NCBI GenBank assembly: GCA_037976565.1
Contig: CP137679.1
Location: 28,517,539-28,581,538 of the forward strand
Direction of reading: 5' to 3'
DNA: 64,000 nt
Source of the DNA: Mesocentrotus franciscanus
Lineage: Eukaryota; Echinodermata; Echinoidea; Camarodonta; Strongylocentrotidae
The translations under genes were made by a program, and so were the position numbers. Of the stretch, positions 44,941 to 56,953 are shown in pieces (positions within the stretch are counted from its first letter, which is position 1; each line of letters opens with the position of its first letter). Below the pieces are notes generated by a model. The model made no database searches, was not told the DNA's origin, and saw only the letters and a program-made list of their open reading frames with translations.

Positions 44941-45791
44941 TGTTCCTTTTTCGTCAGGAAAGTATTTCCCGTCATTCTGTTATAACATGTCTACATCTAC
45001 CTAAGATGTATAATAGCAGTGGTTGTTTTAAGAACTTCATTAACCGAGAGATAGAATTCCCATGCGGAGGGCTGGGGTGAAATTTACTTGGGCTACCCCG
45101 TGTACAGTTGACTCTACTCATACAGTTAAAATTGTCGTTATCATCTGATAATACGTTCGCACCTACCTAAGTTAACTTAAACTACGGTCTACACGGTTCA
45201 CGCTAGAAATTTCTGCAAGAAATTGTAATATCTACCCAAGTTATAGTTGAGATCTGTAATGTAGACAATGAAGCAACAGAAAGACGAAGGAGACAAAAAC
45301 AGAAGCAGAAGCAGAAGAAGAAGAAGAAGATGATGAAAAAACAAGAGGTATAAGATGTTGGTAACTTAATCATGTTAATATTGTTTGATAATTTAACGAA
45401 TGAAACCCTAGCATTTCTTGGTAGTCTTGTATACGTAATCTTTTTCTCAAAATAAAAATACAAATAAATAAATTACATGTATATGTTTTACTTGAAAAGG
45501 GGGCGAAAGGGAGAATATATAAAAGTCATCTTTATAGGTTGATTGACAGCTTTAATGCAGCTTTTCCCTGTCGTATTTCGCCAACTCGAACAATTAAAGG
45601 GATAGTTTCTCTTCTCTTTTTCTTTGTCTATATTGCTCTTTCTTTCCAGGGCCAAAAGAAACAAAAGTACCGTCTGTATCTCTCTTTTGTTGGGTCTGTA
45701 CATCTCTGTATACTTCTTTCTCTTTCCATTTTGTCTATAGCTATCTGTCCATCGATCCATCGGTCTCTCTCTCTCACTCCCCTTGCTGTTC

Positions 45792-45792
<1 letters not shown>
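44941..45792. other. Unassigned sequence
   Basis: A (GAA)n tract lies at 45304-45330. No gene is seen. Confidence 0.4.

Positions 45793-45876
<84 letters not shown>
45793..45876. repeat. (TC)42 microsatellite
   Basis: This is a perfect 84-base dinucleotide run and the longest pure microsatellite in the window. Confidence 0.98.
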
Positions 45877-45880
<4 letters not shown>

Positions 45881-46339
45881 TACTCCATTTCCCCCTTTAT
45901 CTATCCGTGTTTCCTTTTCCCAAGTATCGAATTCTATCCACATCCACGTTTAGTCAGCTCCGGGTTGTCTCGGGTTCCGTTCGACGCATACCCGCGGTTG
46001 AACGCACTTTAGCAGATCGAAGAACCTCTTCATATTACCTTCATGTTGGTCCAGAATTGACTGGCCCCAGCCAGGAAAGCCGGGAAGTAAAGAAAATAAG
46101 GTGTCGTTTAAGGTATTAAGAGAAAATAAAATAGCCAAAACGCGTGATATTTTCTTCTTCTTCTTTCTCGGTCATCGACCCCAGAATGCGGGCCATTGAC
46201 ATATTTAATGACACACTAATAGTAATACTCAATTTCCACATTTCATTGTGAAGATCAGCATAAAAAGTTAAATCATATTTTAATGGGGTTTCCTGGGAAA
46301 GGTTTAGGATATATATATAAAATTCCCATAAAATTATAT
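45877..46339. other. Unassigned sequence
   Basis: Nothing is recognised. Confidence 0.4.
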
Positions 46340-46490
46340 TGAAGTGATTGATCCAGAGGGGGAGGGAGAGAGGGGGGATGGGGGGAATCCCCAAGAGTAC
46401 CCCCATCTCTAAAAAAAACGTATAATATAATATGTGCGCCCCCTCTATTTCAGACCCATTGGCATGAGCGTGTAAAGAGTGGGGCGGTCA
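46340..46490. mobile_element. Possible DNA-transposon end
   Basis: G-rich GGGGGAGGGAGAG...GGGGGGAATCCCC is followed by GCCCCCTCTATTTCAGACC and CATGAGCGTGTAAAGAGTGG. The last phrase closely matches, inverted, 58735-58750, suggesting a shared terminus. No target duplication could be assigned. Confidence 0.3.
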
Positions 46491-48707
46491 GACGTTTTTG
46501 ATACACTGCTCTATTGACAAAAACATTGATTCTTTTAATGTTGCATGTACTTCCTAAACCATTCAGTCGTGCCCCACAAAACGATCTTGTGTGGTAATGT
46601 TTATGGGATTCTACCCCCTCTTCACTGTATTATATCACCATGATTTGAATTTGAATTTTATTTTTGGTTTCTATATCATTTTTGTCCTAACATCAATTAA
46701 TATGTATATAATGTCAAATTGGATACAATCTTTCTAGTACAGTACATAATTGGGACATGTATCAAACTAAGTTATCCTGCTGAATTCAAACGTCGTTGAT
46801 TTTTAACTAGGCCTATTTAGGAAAACACTGATTTTGAATCGATTGCCTTTAAATTTTCAATGATTTAAATGTAATACTCAACATGTTCTAAGAAAATAGT
46901 GATATTGGCATTTAGGCTGACCAATATATTACAATGATTATAGTGCAACAATCTAATTATGTTATATCGTGTGAGGAAATTCAGTATCTACGATCGGCCT
47001 TTGTCTCGTGTCATCCAACCAGTTAAAATGTAAAACACTTATGCATAGAGTTAGACAAGTGACTTTGGTGAAAGTTAAACTAAAAACAAATTTTCTTTTC
47101 CAAACCTTTCTTTGTTCTTATAGAATGTTTCTTTGTCTATCAAATTTTTAACTTGAAAACAACAAATCTACAATCTATAGTCCCAGAGGAAAGATTCATA
47201 ACTTAAGTGAAATACAAGAAAACCATATCAACCTGCTTATTTCTTCATCCAAAGACATTGTTTGTCTTTTGTTTATATACTTTCTTTGCCTTATCCACGT
47301 TTATTGCTTTAACAAAGAAACCTTTCCAGATAAAATCTGACCATTGGGTGACCTTTGAGAATTTCAATTGGCAAAATTCGAAAACATTTCCTTCAAATAA
47401 ACATTTATTTTCTTCGTTATGGATTATCTTCCTTTCTTCCTTGTTTTCAAGAGCCTAGTAATAATTACGGCTGTATAGTAGCCGGGAGGCAAGCGTGATT
47501 ACGTGGGATTGAATACGTGCAGGCACGCTGTTGTGGATAAATTTGTACGGTACACAAGTCTATGTTTTTCTTTTCTTCTCTTAAATCGTTTATCTTTTTT
47601 TTCCTATCTTTTCTTTTATTTAGTTTAGCTTGTTTTCGAAATGTTTAACGGGGTAAAAGTTATCTAGCGACAACTTTAACGTTTTTGCTTGATGACTTGG
47701 TTGGGGAGTTAAAACATGAGTTGAATAAAAGATTAAATCTGATCCATATACTAGCTCCTCCCCCTCCCTTCACAGTCATAGTCCTTTTACAGAGAACATT
47801 GTTAAATAATTTAACTTTGGTTCATTGTTGATATTTGGAAAGGGTCATGAAGACAGTGATGTAATAATAGGCTACAATGTGTAACTTATAATTTCAAATT
47901 GTTGCGTGTTTTGATGTGGAAATAATGAGTATTGAGAACAGGTTTCTCACCACAGGGGAAGGGAAAAGGGCAAAGTTTATTTTAAAAGTCTACTTATGAA
48001 CAAACTGTAATAAAGAAGAGCGTTTGGTGATATAAAGAGAGGGTAAAATATTTATGAAATAAGCTCTAGAAGGACAATGGGGAGAGAGTGACTTGGAGAT
48101 AAAGGAGACAAGTCACTATACAGTATACATCTTACCATCATAGTGTATTTATATTATTCCACATATTGGGGTGTTCTTGATATTGTAAGTGACACAAGCC
48201 ATTCTACTTTGTGGACTTGTCAAGGCAGGCTTTTGAAAAGATGGGCTATTTTAGATGTCAGATCATAGATTAGATACACCCGTCACTTCTATTGAATCGG
48301 CTATCTCATTCTAATCACACTTCGTTTAAGACAGACCTGATTTTAAGCCAATGATTCCGTGTGCGTGTGAGGAAAGAAGAGGACATCTAAAGATCATCAT
48401 ATCGTTAACTCTTTCAGGCAATCGGAGAAAGATATATCTAAGCGCCTTTGAAGCGTGCATGAGATGATACTTTGAACATGTGTAGAGCGAAACTCGATAT
48501 ACCACTTCAGATGCTTCTGTCTTCTGCATACTGGTATCACTAGAAACCTCCCAATCTCATTGTATCACAACATCTTTCTTCTCTCTTTCTTCCCATCGGT
48601 ACACCCTCTCTCCAACATCTTCCTCTTCTTCGTCTCACCCTTGTGCGTTATCTTCCGAAGTATAGCCCCCCTGCCTCGGATATTGAAACGCTTCACGCGC
48701 GGGTTAC
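46491..48707. other. Unassigned AT-rich sequence
   Basis: I see no gene, RNA or repeat I can name. Confidence 0.4.
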
Positions 48708-48769
48708 CGCACCCCGCAGCACCAGCATCGGCGCAGCGAGCATGACCCACGCGGCAACTGCGGGGCGCG
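48708..48769. other. GC-rich inverted repeat
   Basis: CGCACCCCGCAG (48708-48719) and CTGCGGGGCGCG (48758-48769) pair at 11 of 12 positions across a 38-base loop that is itself GC-rich. Confidence 0.45.
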
Positions 48770-50030
48770 CTATCGGCGATTAGCGTAGGTTTGTAACTAA
48801 TCTGGGGTCTTTAATTAGGTGTCAATGGACCCTATCATCTCCTTACGGTACCGGTTTTTTGAACGCTCCCTTGAGAGATTCCATATTTTTCCTCTATCTC
48901 TCTCACCTCTGATGTTTTTCTTACCTCTTTCTTCATCTTTTCGCCCCAAAATCAGCGCGTATAGCCACCAGATAGTAGTGATTTGCTTGGCATAGCACGT
49001 TTTGTATTTGCGCGCGCTGCTCGTGCCACTGATATGTTTGACTCAATTTGTTTCCCGCTCATTTTACCGATTCGGTTCGGTACTCACACGTCTGCTAATT
49101 CGTTTTCTATGAGCAATCGTGAGTGATGTGTATATGCACTGGGAATACCAACTTAGCCACTTTCTTCCACCACCATTTTATGCGTGCAACTCAAATATCT
49201 TCCAATACAAATAGAAGACAATGTTTTATTAATAGGCATTTCATGAATAAGATTGTAATTTGATTTTTATTCGTTATTGGTTATTATTGGGGATTCTACT
49301 TATGATGTGGGCGTACAAATCCCAGCAATTTGTTATATTTTTTATGATAAAGTGTAATCTCACTGTTTTTGTTTCGTAGGCCTACAGATACAGAAACAGT
49401 GAGGGATGGAGAATATGAGAAAAAAAGAAGTACATGGAACACTATACAGGAATATCATATACAAAATAACAGTTTAATATTAAAAATGTTCTTTGTAGTA
49501 GAGCCTTTTCCCTTTATTATAATATTGATTAATGTTACCCACTTGTATCTCTGAAAAGAATATCCAATAGGCTCATCAAGGTGTCTTTACAGTTGAATGA
49601 ATTAAGACAAGTTCATTCTTTTCACCGTGTTCGACTGTTCTTTGAAAGGTTGCTTTTTAACATTTTGAAGAAAAAAAAAGTGTAAGTAATTGAATTGCTT
49701 ATCTTAACAAGAGGAGTGATTTGAAGAAATTCCATACCATCATCATCCATCAGATATTCCTTTCTATATAATTTTGCTGCCCTTTGCACCATTCTATTTC
49801 GAAAGTTAGAGAGCACTTTTAATGTTTATGCAAATCATAAGAGATGACAGGAACCCCACCTGCCCCTTAAGTTTGTGTCAGTCCCAACCGAACCTTGCCC
49901 TAGAGATCAAAGGTTCCTGTAAACCCCCTGTACTATGATAGGGATCAGAAAGCGACATCCGTATATAGTTGAGTACTCCCAAAACGCTTTCGGTTCTACT
50001 TACCAAGTGCCTGTTATGCGGTCTTTGTAA

Positions 50031-50032
<2 letters not shown>
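48770..50032. other. Unassigned sequence
   Basis: A TTTTTGTTTCGTAG acceptor-like site at 49366-49379 precedes a 57-codon open frame of no known family. Nothing else is seen. Confidence 0.35.

Positions 50033-50061
<29 letters not shown>
50033..50061. repeat. (GA)n microsatellite
   Basis: It is a perfect dinucleotide run. Confidence 0.95.
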
Positions 50062-50065
<4 letters not shown>

Positions 50066-50267
50066 GGGTGATAAGCTTTTTTTGCATAAATTGTAGATTA
50101 CGTATAATTATATCAAAATACAAATGAGTTTTATGTTATTGACTATGGTTTTGAATTCATTTGTAGCTCCTGTTTCAAAGACAAACACTGAAAATATACT
50201 GTGTTCACATTTTCAAACCGGGAAAGCGAAGACCGTGCCGCAACCACTTCTCCAAGTACAGTAAATT

Positions 50268-50546
50268 CCTGGTTGGCAAAAGGGCGTTAGCTCGAATTTC
50301 AGGTCAAAAATGAAGCGCTAAGCAGAAGGGTGTTAGCACTAAATCGCCTCAAACTTTTATAAAACGTGACTTATTTCCGAAAAAAAATTGTAGCCGTGCT
50401 CTACTATAAATTTCTATTAGTATTTTAAGTTTTAACCAATTTTCGGAACGGAAAGCAGTTTAAATACAAAACAAATCTTTAAATGCAAAAAATTAGAAAA
50501 GTAGTTTTCGAGTCGCTCGCGCGCTAGCGCCCTTCTGCCAGCCGGG
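50268..50546. mobile_element. MITE with about 27-bp terminal inverted repeats
   Basis: The left end CCTGGTTGGCAAAAGGGCG and the inverse of the right end (CCCGGCTGGCAGAAGGGCG) match over about 27 bases with four or five mismatches. An internal partial copy (GCGCTAAGCAGAAGGG) lies at 50321-50336. The 279-bp interior has no ORF. The target-site duplication is not clear. Confidence 0.6.
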
Positions 50547-52159
50547 CGACGTACTTTTCGTATGTGTTTCAACCAGAGATGAAACAATTTTAGAGACATG
50601 TCTGCATGTATATGAAAAATATATTCCTAGTGAAAACAAAAACGTTTATTAGTAAGATGAACTCAGTTCATTGCATCCTACTGTAGTTATTATTTAGTTG
50701 TTGTTTTTTTCGTTGCGAAAGAAACTTTAAGTCCTTACAGTGGAGATGATTAGTGCTTCCACAACTTTTAGGCGGGATGCGGGGATTTTCACTAGAACAC
50801 TAGACGCACACAATGATTCATTTGCCGTTTTGACGCCACTCAAATCTGTAATTGCCCGTAAGTAAGTCTGGACCACAGTCGGTATGCCCGCGTTCTCTTA
50901 ATAAAGAAATCTCGATCGCCTCTCGTTATCGCTGCATTTTAAATTCAACGTACATTATTCATTGACTAACCCGGGATGACCAAAACGGATCATGTGACAA
51001 AACGATAACACAGTTTAGATACTTGAGATCTATATCGTCGTCTGCGTTTCGATCGATTGGAGATTTTGAGGTCGAGCGATTTTCATCATCTGTGCGCGCG
51101 CGCGCTTCGTTATCTCGATTTGGCCCACATCACAAGTGACCACAACGTTTTAATTACACAGAATATAGAAACAAGGAGGAGAAAGAAAGAGCTCAAAGCG
51201 ATTTAGCATCATGATGACATCAAATAAATGGGGAAAAGGGACAAAGAGAGAGAGAGCGAGAGAGAGAGATTAACTCATTAAATGATGACAGATACATGGT
51301 CATGAATGTGGTGAAAACTAAGCCAGAGTGTAGTAGATACCGATAAAACAGACATAATTATAGAAGAAAGAAAGTCAAAAGTATCTTTGTTCGTAAAAGA
51401 AAAGAATGAGATTCACAATGAAATATTCCATCATATCTGAGCCTATGAAACTATTTTGATTTCTTGACGTCTATTACATTTTCAGGGGGGAAGTTGGATT
51501 CTCGTTTTTTTTTCTCTCGAATTTTCCCATTGATGGAGAAACTATTTACATTGTTGTGCATTTTTCCCATTTTTGTGTGTAAAATTTGCGATTTAATTTG
51601 AATTATTACATAATTGATTTTAGGGGAAGACAATTGCAATAACAATTTTGCTTATTGTCTTTTTTAATCATTCAAAATTTGTAAAAATTCAACTTTGTTT
51701 TCATTGTACAAAGACTACAAGTTACCTTTGATAATGTTCTTGAGAGGAATAAATCTCTAAATTATGTTTTTGTTCTTGGCTTTTGAATCATCGTCCTTTT
51801 AAAATGCCACACGAACCAAAATGAAAAATATATAGATAATATCCGAGAGTTTAAAAGGAAACAAAGTACATGCGACTTACTATATTCTGCCACTGATGAA
51901 TGTTATTGCAGTGGAACGGGCTTTTTATTATGACCCTTTCGTTTATCTGAAATTTTCCTGTTGAGCCCTATAGCGCGCCAAATATTTATCGTCTGCAGAT
52001 GGCAGGCAGCTAAAAAATATCCAAAGGCTTGCTTGAAAGACTTCGTGGCTACCTATTTATTACCTATCTTTATTGACTCGATCTATATCATAAGATTGGA
52101 CCCTCAAACAAAACTGTGATTTCTGCCTTAAAGCTATCGATATAAAAGAGAAAAAACTG
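50547..52159. other. Unassigned sequence
   Basis: An alternating GCGCGCGCGCG tract lies at about 51097-51107 and GA runs at 51246-51269. No gene is recognised. Confidence 0.4.
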
Positions 52160-52380
52160 GGTTGTGCTGTGGCGACTTCTATATGGCCCGCGCATAATGA
52201 TTCGCGTCGGGGAAATTCGACTTTGTCAGGGTCCCCCACTTTTTTAATAACGAGCGTTGCCATGGTGACGTCAATCAAAATTACCTGCAGTGCTTGTGAC
52301 GGGGGATTTTTCATTAAATTTGGCTCTGGTATCGGCGGTAAATCACCGATAGACAGGCGATATCGGGAGACAAGGATGAT
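52160..52380. promoter_or_regulatory. Regulatory-looking island with X-box and CRE
   Basis: GTTGCCATGGTGAC (52256-52269) is one base from a palindromic RFX X-box. It overlaps a perfect TGACGTCA (52266-52273) and is followed by TCAATCAAAATTACC, a homeodomain-type stretch. The island is richer in CpG than its flanks. Overlapping ORFs on both strands have no family. Confidence 0.35.
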
Positions 52381-52381
52381 A

Positions 52382-52384
<3 letters not shown>

Positions 52385-52417
<33 letters not shown>
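52385..52417. repeat. (GT)16 microsatellite
   Basis: It is a perfect dinucleotide run. Confidence 0.97.
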
Positions 52418-52418
<1 letters not shown>

Positions 52419-53275
52419 ATTGTGGGCCCGCGCTTTTTAGAAGAGCTAGAGTCACTGTCGTCTGCTCTCTGCGTTCGCTCGCTTGCTCATGATTAGTATC
52501 TCGCGCCTTTTTTCTCTCTCTCTCACTCACTCCCCTTTTCCGCTTGCTCTCGAGGAAAGTGTTGTCTGCTTCTGCGATGGTAACTCTCTGTCGACTTGGT
52601 TAAGACTTAAGAATGTTAAGATAAATTAGTAGAGGTTGCTAACCTTAAAACTTTTACTGTATTCAACGAGTTTACAAATATACTGATTAAAGCTTTTGGA
52701 ATGGAATGGCCCAATCTTCTCAACTTACAAGTACATAGGGACGCTATTCCCTTGCTTTCATTCGTGAACTTGTTTCTCCTTTTCTTTTTTATTTATTTAT
52801 TTTTATATTGAATTGAATTTCTCTCCCACTTTTTATTCCTTTCACCTTTATTTACCACCAGTTTTCTCCCTCTTCCAGTTTTTTTTTGCCATGGTTAAAA
52901 GTATTTCCGTTCTTTTTGGCCAGAATTTAAAGGGGTGGTTTAAATTTAAACCATAGTCTAATTCACTGATGTACTATGGATTGACAGGGAGGCAAAACAA
53001 AATAATCAAATTATAGCAAAAGAGATTACAAAATACGGGCAAGCATTAACGATTCGTTATTAATTTAATTGATTGTGTTTTACAGTGTTTGACCATCACT
53101 GAGATTTAACAACCTCCTTAAATTCTCAGATTAAAATTGGTGATTTTTTTCTCTTTTTCCTATCTGTGTAATATCTTTTTCATTGAATGTACCTATTCAG
53201 TTCTTGTTTTACAAAAAAATATATCTAGACCAATTACGAATTATTCATCTACTATACACTTAAATGTTCATTAAA
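52418..53275. other. Unassigned sequence
   Basis: Nothing is recognised. It is pyrimidine-rich at 52500-52560. Confidence 0.4.
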
Positions 53276-53450
53276 CACCTCCCTCTCCTCTCTCTTCCTC
53301 TCTCTTTCTCCCTCACACACACAAAAAAACACTATACAAACACAACTCGCTCTCTCCTACACACACACACCATCCACATTCTCACACGCGCGCACACACA
53401 CACCCACTCACTCTCATTCACTTCCTCTCTCTCTCTCTCTCTGTTTCTCT
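53276..53450. repeat. CT- and CA-rich block
   Basis: Interrupted (CT)n and (CA)n runs, including CGCGCGCACACACA at about 53387-53403. Confidence 0.88.
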
Positions 53451-53574
53451 TTTGCTGTATCTACTTTCAACTTTCATCTTATATTTTGTTTGGCATCCTT
53501 CAACTCTGTAATCAGTTCTATAGACTTGAGGCTACCCGTCTATGTTTACCTGGTCACATGGTGCACTGTTTCGT

Positions 53575-53830
53575 CTATTTGGTTTGCGATTGCCACGCAC
53601 GAACCGAGCTCGGACGTACGCGCTCGCGCGCGACCCTCGAGGCGCGATCCGTAAGCCCTGAGCGCTCCTTTGTCCGCGTCATCCCGCAGCTGCTAGCCGG
53701 CGGGGTAGCGGTCGGCTCTGGTCGTGTCGCCCGACGCTCGATGTTACCCATTTTCGCCGATACAGCTCGCCTCGTTTTTCGTACGTGTCTCGAGGCAAAG
53801 GTGTTTCTTTACCCATCCACGCGCCGTTTA
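53575..53830. other. GC- and CpG-rich patch
   Basis: About 255 bases are strongly enriched in C, G and CpG compared with the whole neighbourhood. A 198-codon plus-strand ORF (53264-53860) covers it but begins in the CT/CA microsatellite. The GC-rich half alone shows no domain. I cannot match it to rDNA or a known RNA. A CpG island, an exon, or a transferred or contaminating fragment are the options. Confidence 0.4.
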
Positions 53831-53859
53831 GACCGAGTTCAAGAAGAGGGAAGACCCTA

Positions 53860-54130
53860 AGAAAAAATGAAGTTTTTTCAAGTAGGAAAGCAACAAGACT
53901 TGGTGAAGGAGACTGAAGAGGAAAAGACAGGAGAGCAGGCATGGATGGGCAAGGATAGAGAACGAGAGAGAGAGAAAGAGAGAAAGAGAGATCGGTTGAG
54001 GAGAGACAGAAAAATAGAAAATACTCAGCATAATTTAGAGAAAATAGGAAGAAGAGAAAACGACATGAAAAATAAAAAGCGAGAAAGGAAAGGAAATACA
54101 CGAAGAAAAGCTGAGACAAAGAGAAGATGC
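53860..54130. repeat. Purine-rich block
   Basis: Interrupted GA/GAAA on plus. The Arg/Lys/Glu-rich plus-strand ORF (53867-54187) is low complexity. Confidence 0.75.
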
Positions 54131-54579
54131 AAAATAGTACAGAGTGTTGAAGAATTGGAATTTATCAATATCCCAAGAGTCCTATAAGGGGAGAACAAAA
54201 TCGTGATAGAAAGTACCTTTGAAAGAGAAATTAGATGTGTGGGTAAATCGGTAGATTTATGGAGGTTTCAGCTCTCATCAAAATTTGAGATTCATTTTTT
54301 TTTTAGATGTGAATTCTTGGAAATATTGTACCTCTATAACATTGGTGAAAAACTATCATTATGATCGTCATAGAAATAGTTACTTTAGAAAATGAAAATT
54401 TACCGGATCATCAATTAGCCATTTCAATTTCGTCTTTTATCATATCATCATCTCCTGTTATTTTGAGTGTATGATACTTTTGGTAATTCACTGCATTTAT
54501 GTTGCGTAATATTCTGCTAAAACACATTCAGTTCCTTCGAGTTTGTGGTGCAAAATGATTGAAGATTGCTCACAGATTC
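54131..54579. other. Unassigned sequence
   Basis: Nothing is recognised. Confidence 0.4.
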
Positions 54580-55275
54580 ATTATCATCATCATCATCAAG
54601 TGGCATGTCTGTTTCAGCCATCGGCGGTCATGGCCCTCTATTTCTGTCTAATGTCTGCTATTCTTAAAAAGTTGGTATTGCTGATTTCATTTTTGGTTGC
54701 CCATTTTTTCAGGCTATGCAAATATGTAAGACATTGCCTTCCCTCCCCCTCTTTCCAGCAATCTTCCCTGCTAATATTTTTTTTAAAGCTAATAATTAAT
54801 GTATAATTATGTGACCAACAAATTGAATTTGCCTATTTCTCATTGTGTTGATGAGTGATAATTTTACTCTTGCTTTTCTGAATACTCTTTGATTTGTTAT
54901 CTTTTGTGTTCATTATATATTCAAGATATTTCTCAGGAACTATAGGCCTCTGTAGCCTCTAATCCTCTTTACATCTCTTTGTTTATTGTCCAACACTCAC
55001 AGCCGTAGAGAAGAATACTGACCAGATATATGACTCCAGACGCGGATTTTGGTTTTCATGGTATGATCAGGGATCTCCCTGGTATAATGTTCTTATTTTT
55101 TCATTACGGGTTTCTTCTTATTGAATGTATCCTTTGCCATTCTTTTCTTTATCTCATGAATACTTTTCCTTTTGATGTTACAGTGTACCCAAAATATTCA
55201 ACAGTTTGGACTTGCTTTATTGTTTCCTCTTTATTCTTTTTAGATTAACAACTGTTTAAAACTTTGTGAAATGGT
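54580..55275 (-). pseudogene. RTE-like LINE: decayed C-terminal reverse transcriptase and 3' end
   Basis: In all three minus-strand frames, broken by stops and frameshifts, landmark motifs appear in the right order. They are a VEYFGYTVTS segment (about 55185), KTKIRV with the LLYGCECWT motif (about 54990-55015), INKEM, a GKIAGKRGR basic motif (about 54750), LKKWATKN (about 54700) and ADIRQK / RAMTADG (about 54625-54660). A (TGA)n tail at 54580-54598 closes it. Known: RTE-clade LINEs (BovB relatives) share this C-terminal order and short trinucleotide tails. The copy is 5'-truncated and long dead. Confidence 0.85.
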
Positions 55276-56601
55276 GGTTTATCTGGGAATGTATTGTAAA
55301 TCACAATCCCATTATAAATGCACCCGAATCGTTTTTACATCCTACAGTACAAAGATAAAAACGAACATTAATTAGTCGACCTTAGCATGTGACATATTAT
55401 TCCGACATGAAGGCAGTGACATATCCAGAATTCTTCCCAATTCGATCCTCCCAAATAGGAGATAGTCTCCCATATCGGCCTTGCATCTCTAGACCTACGA
55501 AAAAAGAATTCAGTTTTGAAGTCATAGAAATTAATGTACTCTGAACGGGACATGTTATAGAATGTACATTCAGGAACATTTTTTTTGTCGACCGTCAAAC
55601 ATGCGACCATTTAATTCAAGTTCAAGTTCATCTGGTAGTTTACATTCAGATTTTCTTCCTTCAGAATTCGAGTCAAATGATTTAACTTGAATGACAGGAG
55701 ACATAAGACTGCCGTGAGCAGTATAAGTTTATCGCACAGTTTTGAGGCTATATGAACAGTCATCTAGGAACGTTTGTAATTGACATAAAGAGGTTGCCAA
55801 TTTACGTTAGCCCACAAACTTCCAGGTGACTTATTGAACAATTCCATCACTCTACATACGGGTTGAGCGGAAAACTGACCTCAGTAATAGTCCTAATTAC
55901 AGGCCTACCCGTAACAGACAGAAGCTTGGGCTTCTTTACCATGACATTCGATTCAGAATTGAGGAAAAGATAAGCCCCCTTCCCCCTCCTGAGCTGAGAA
56001 CGTAAAAACTTCCAAAATACAGTTAACTGCCACCTCATAGCCTGGCACCGAAATGGTGTCATCGTTATTCTTTTGATTATGCTTGGCAAACTTACATTAA
56101 AAGCCTATGGAATGCACCAAAAAGGGATGTCATAATGTTGAGATGTCCCCTTTATTAAACCTTCGCCTGCTCGTAAAATGTAGTGGTGCCACTACAAGAA
56201 ATGCCACAGATAGGGCTGAAGGAAATGTGAATGGTACATCTATGTGCAGGGTATATCGTCAAGGTAAACAGTTCACAACTAAATTATTCATACCCCTTGT
56301 AGATTTGATCTTCTTTTGTGTTTTTATTAACTCAAGAATGAAAGGTGGACTGGTTGAATCAGGGACTGTGTTGAATACTTTTAGATGAAAGCTGTAATAT
56401 GTCACGTTCTCAAGAAACATAATCGGGACAAATCCATTTATCACATACGTAAAAAATTGCTTGGTAAGGGTATGAATAATTTAGTTGTTACAGTAAGTAC
56501 TATTTTTATATATATATATTTTTACTGTTAACACTTTGGAAGCTTTCTTTTTATCTCATCGGGGTCACACATGTATTTATACAATCAGTGATTTATGTAT
56601 C
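55276..56601. other. Unassigned sequence
   Basis: A minus-strand ORF of 80 codons (55847-56089) has ordinary composition but no recognised family. A palindrome GTAGTGGTGCCACTAC lies at 56180-56195. Confidence 0.35.
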
Positions 56602-56953
56602 CACAGTGAGTCATACTGTGTCATTATATTTGAAAAAAAAAAGAGTAAACACATTGTTTCCACATTGTCAACATTATGGGATGTTTCAAACTCTGTTTTG
56701 TTTATTGTTTTTTTTTAATAATCTCTCTGCGGTCACGATGTGGTCCGAACAAAAGTTTCTTATACTGGGTCACACTGTGTCACGCCCCACCCAAAGAAAA
56801 AGATCAAAGAGATATATCTCTTTCGTCTGATCAACGTGTGCCCACATATGCCATCAGTGTTCAGAGTCTCACTGTGATCACAGTGGAGTGAAAACACTGT
56901 GTAATTCAATGTGCTAACAGTCATGACAGCGTGTCACACTGTGGTACACAGTG
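56602..56953. promoter_or_regulatory. Cluster of CACTGTG / CACAGTG sites
   Basis: Exact copies start at 56602, 56773, 56870, 56879, 56895, 56937 and 56947, alternating in orientation. The last five fall in 84 bases. Several lie inside wider near-palindromes such as GTCACACTGTGG. The nature is unknown: a regulatory cluster or a decayed short tandem repeat. Confidence 0.45.

Noticed and set aside
53264..53860. 198-codon plus-strand ORF
   Set aside because: It starts inside CT/CA microsatellites. Only the GC-rich half has ordinary composition, and it shows no recognisable domain, so I describe the GC patch instead.
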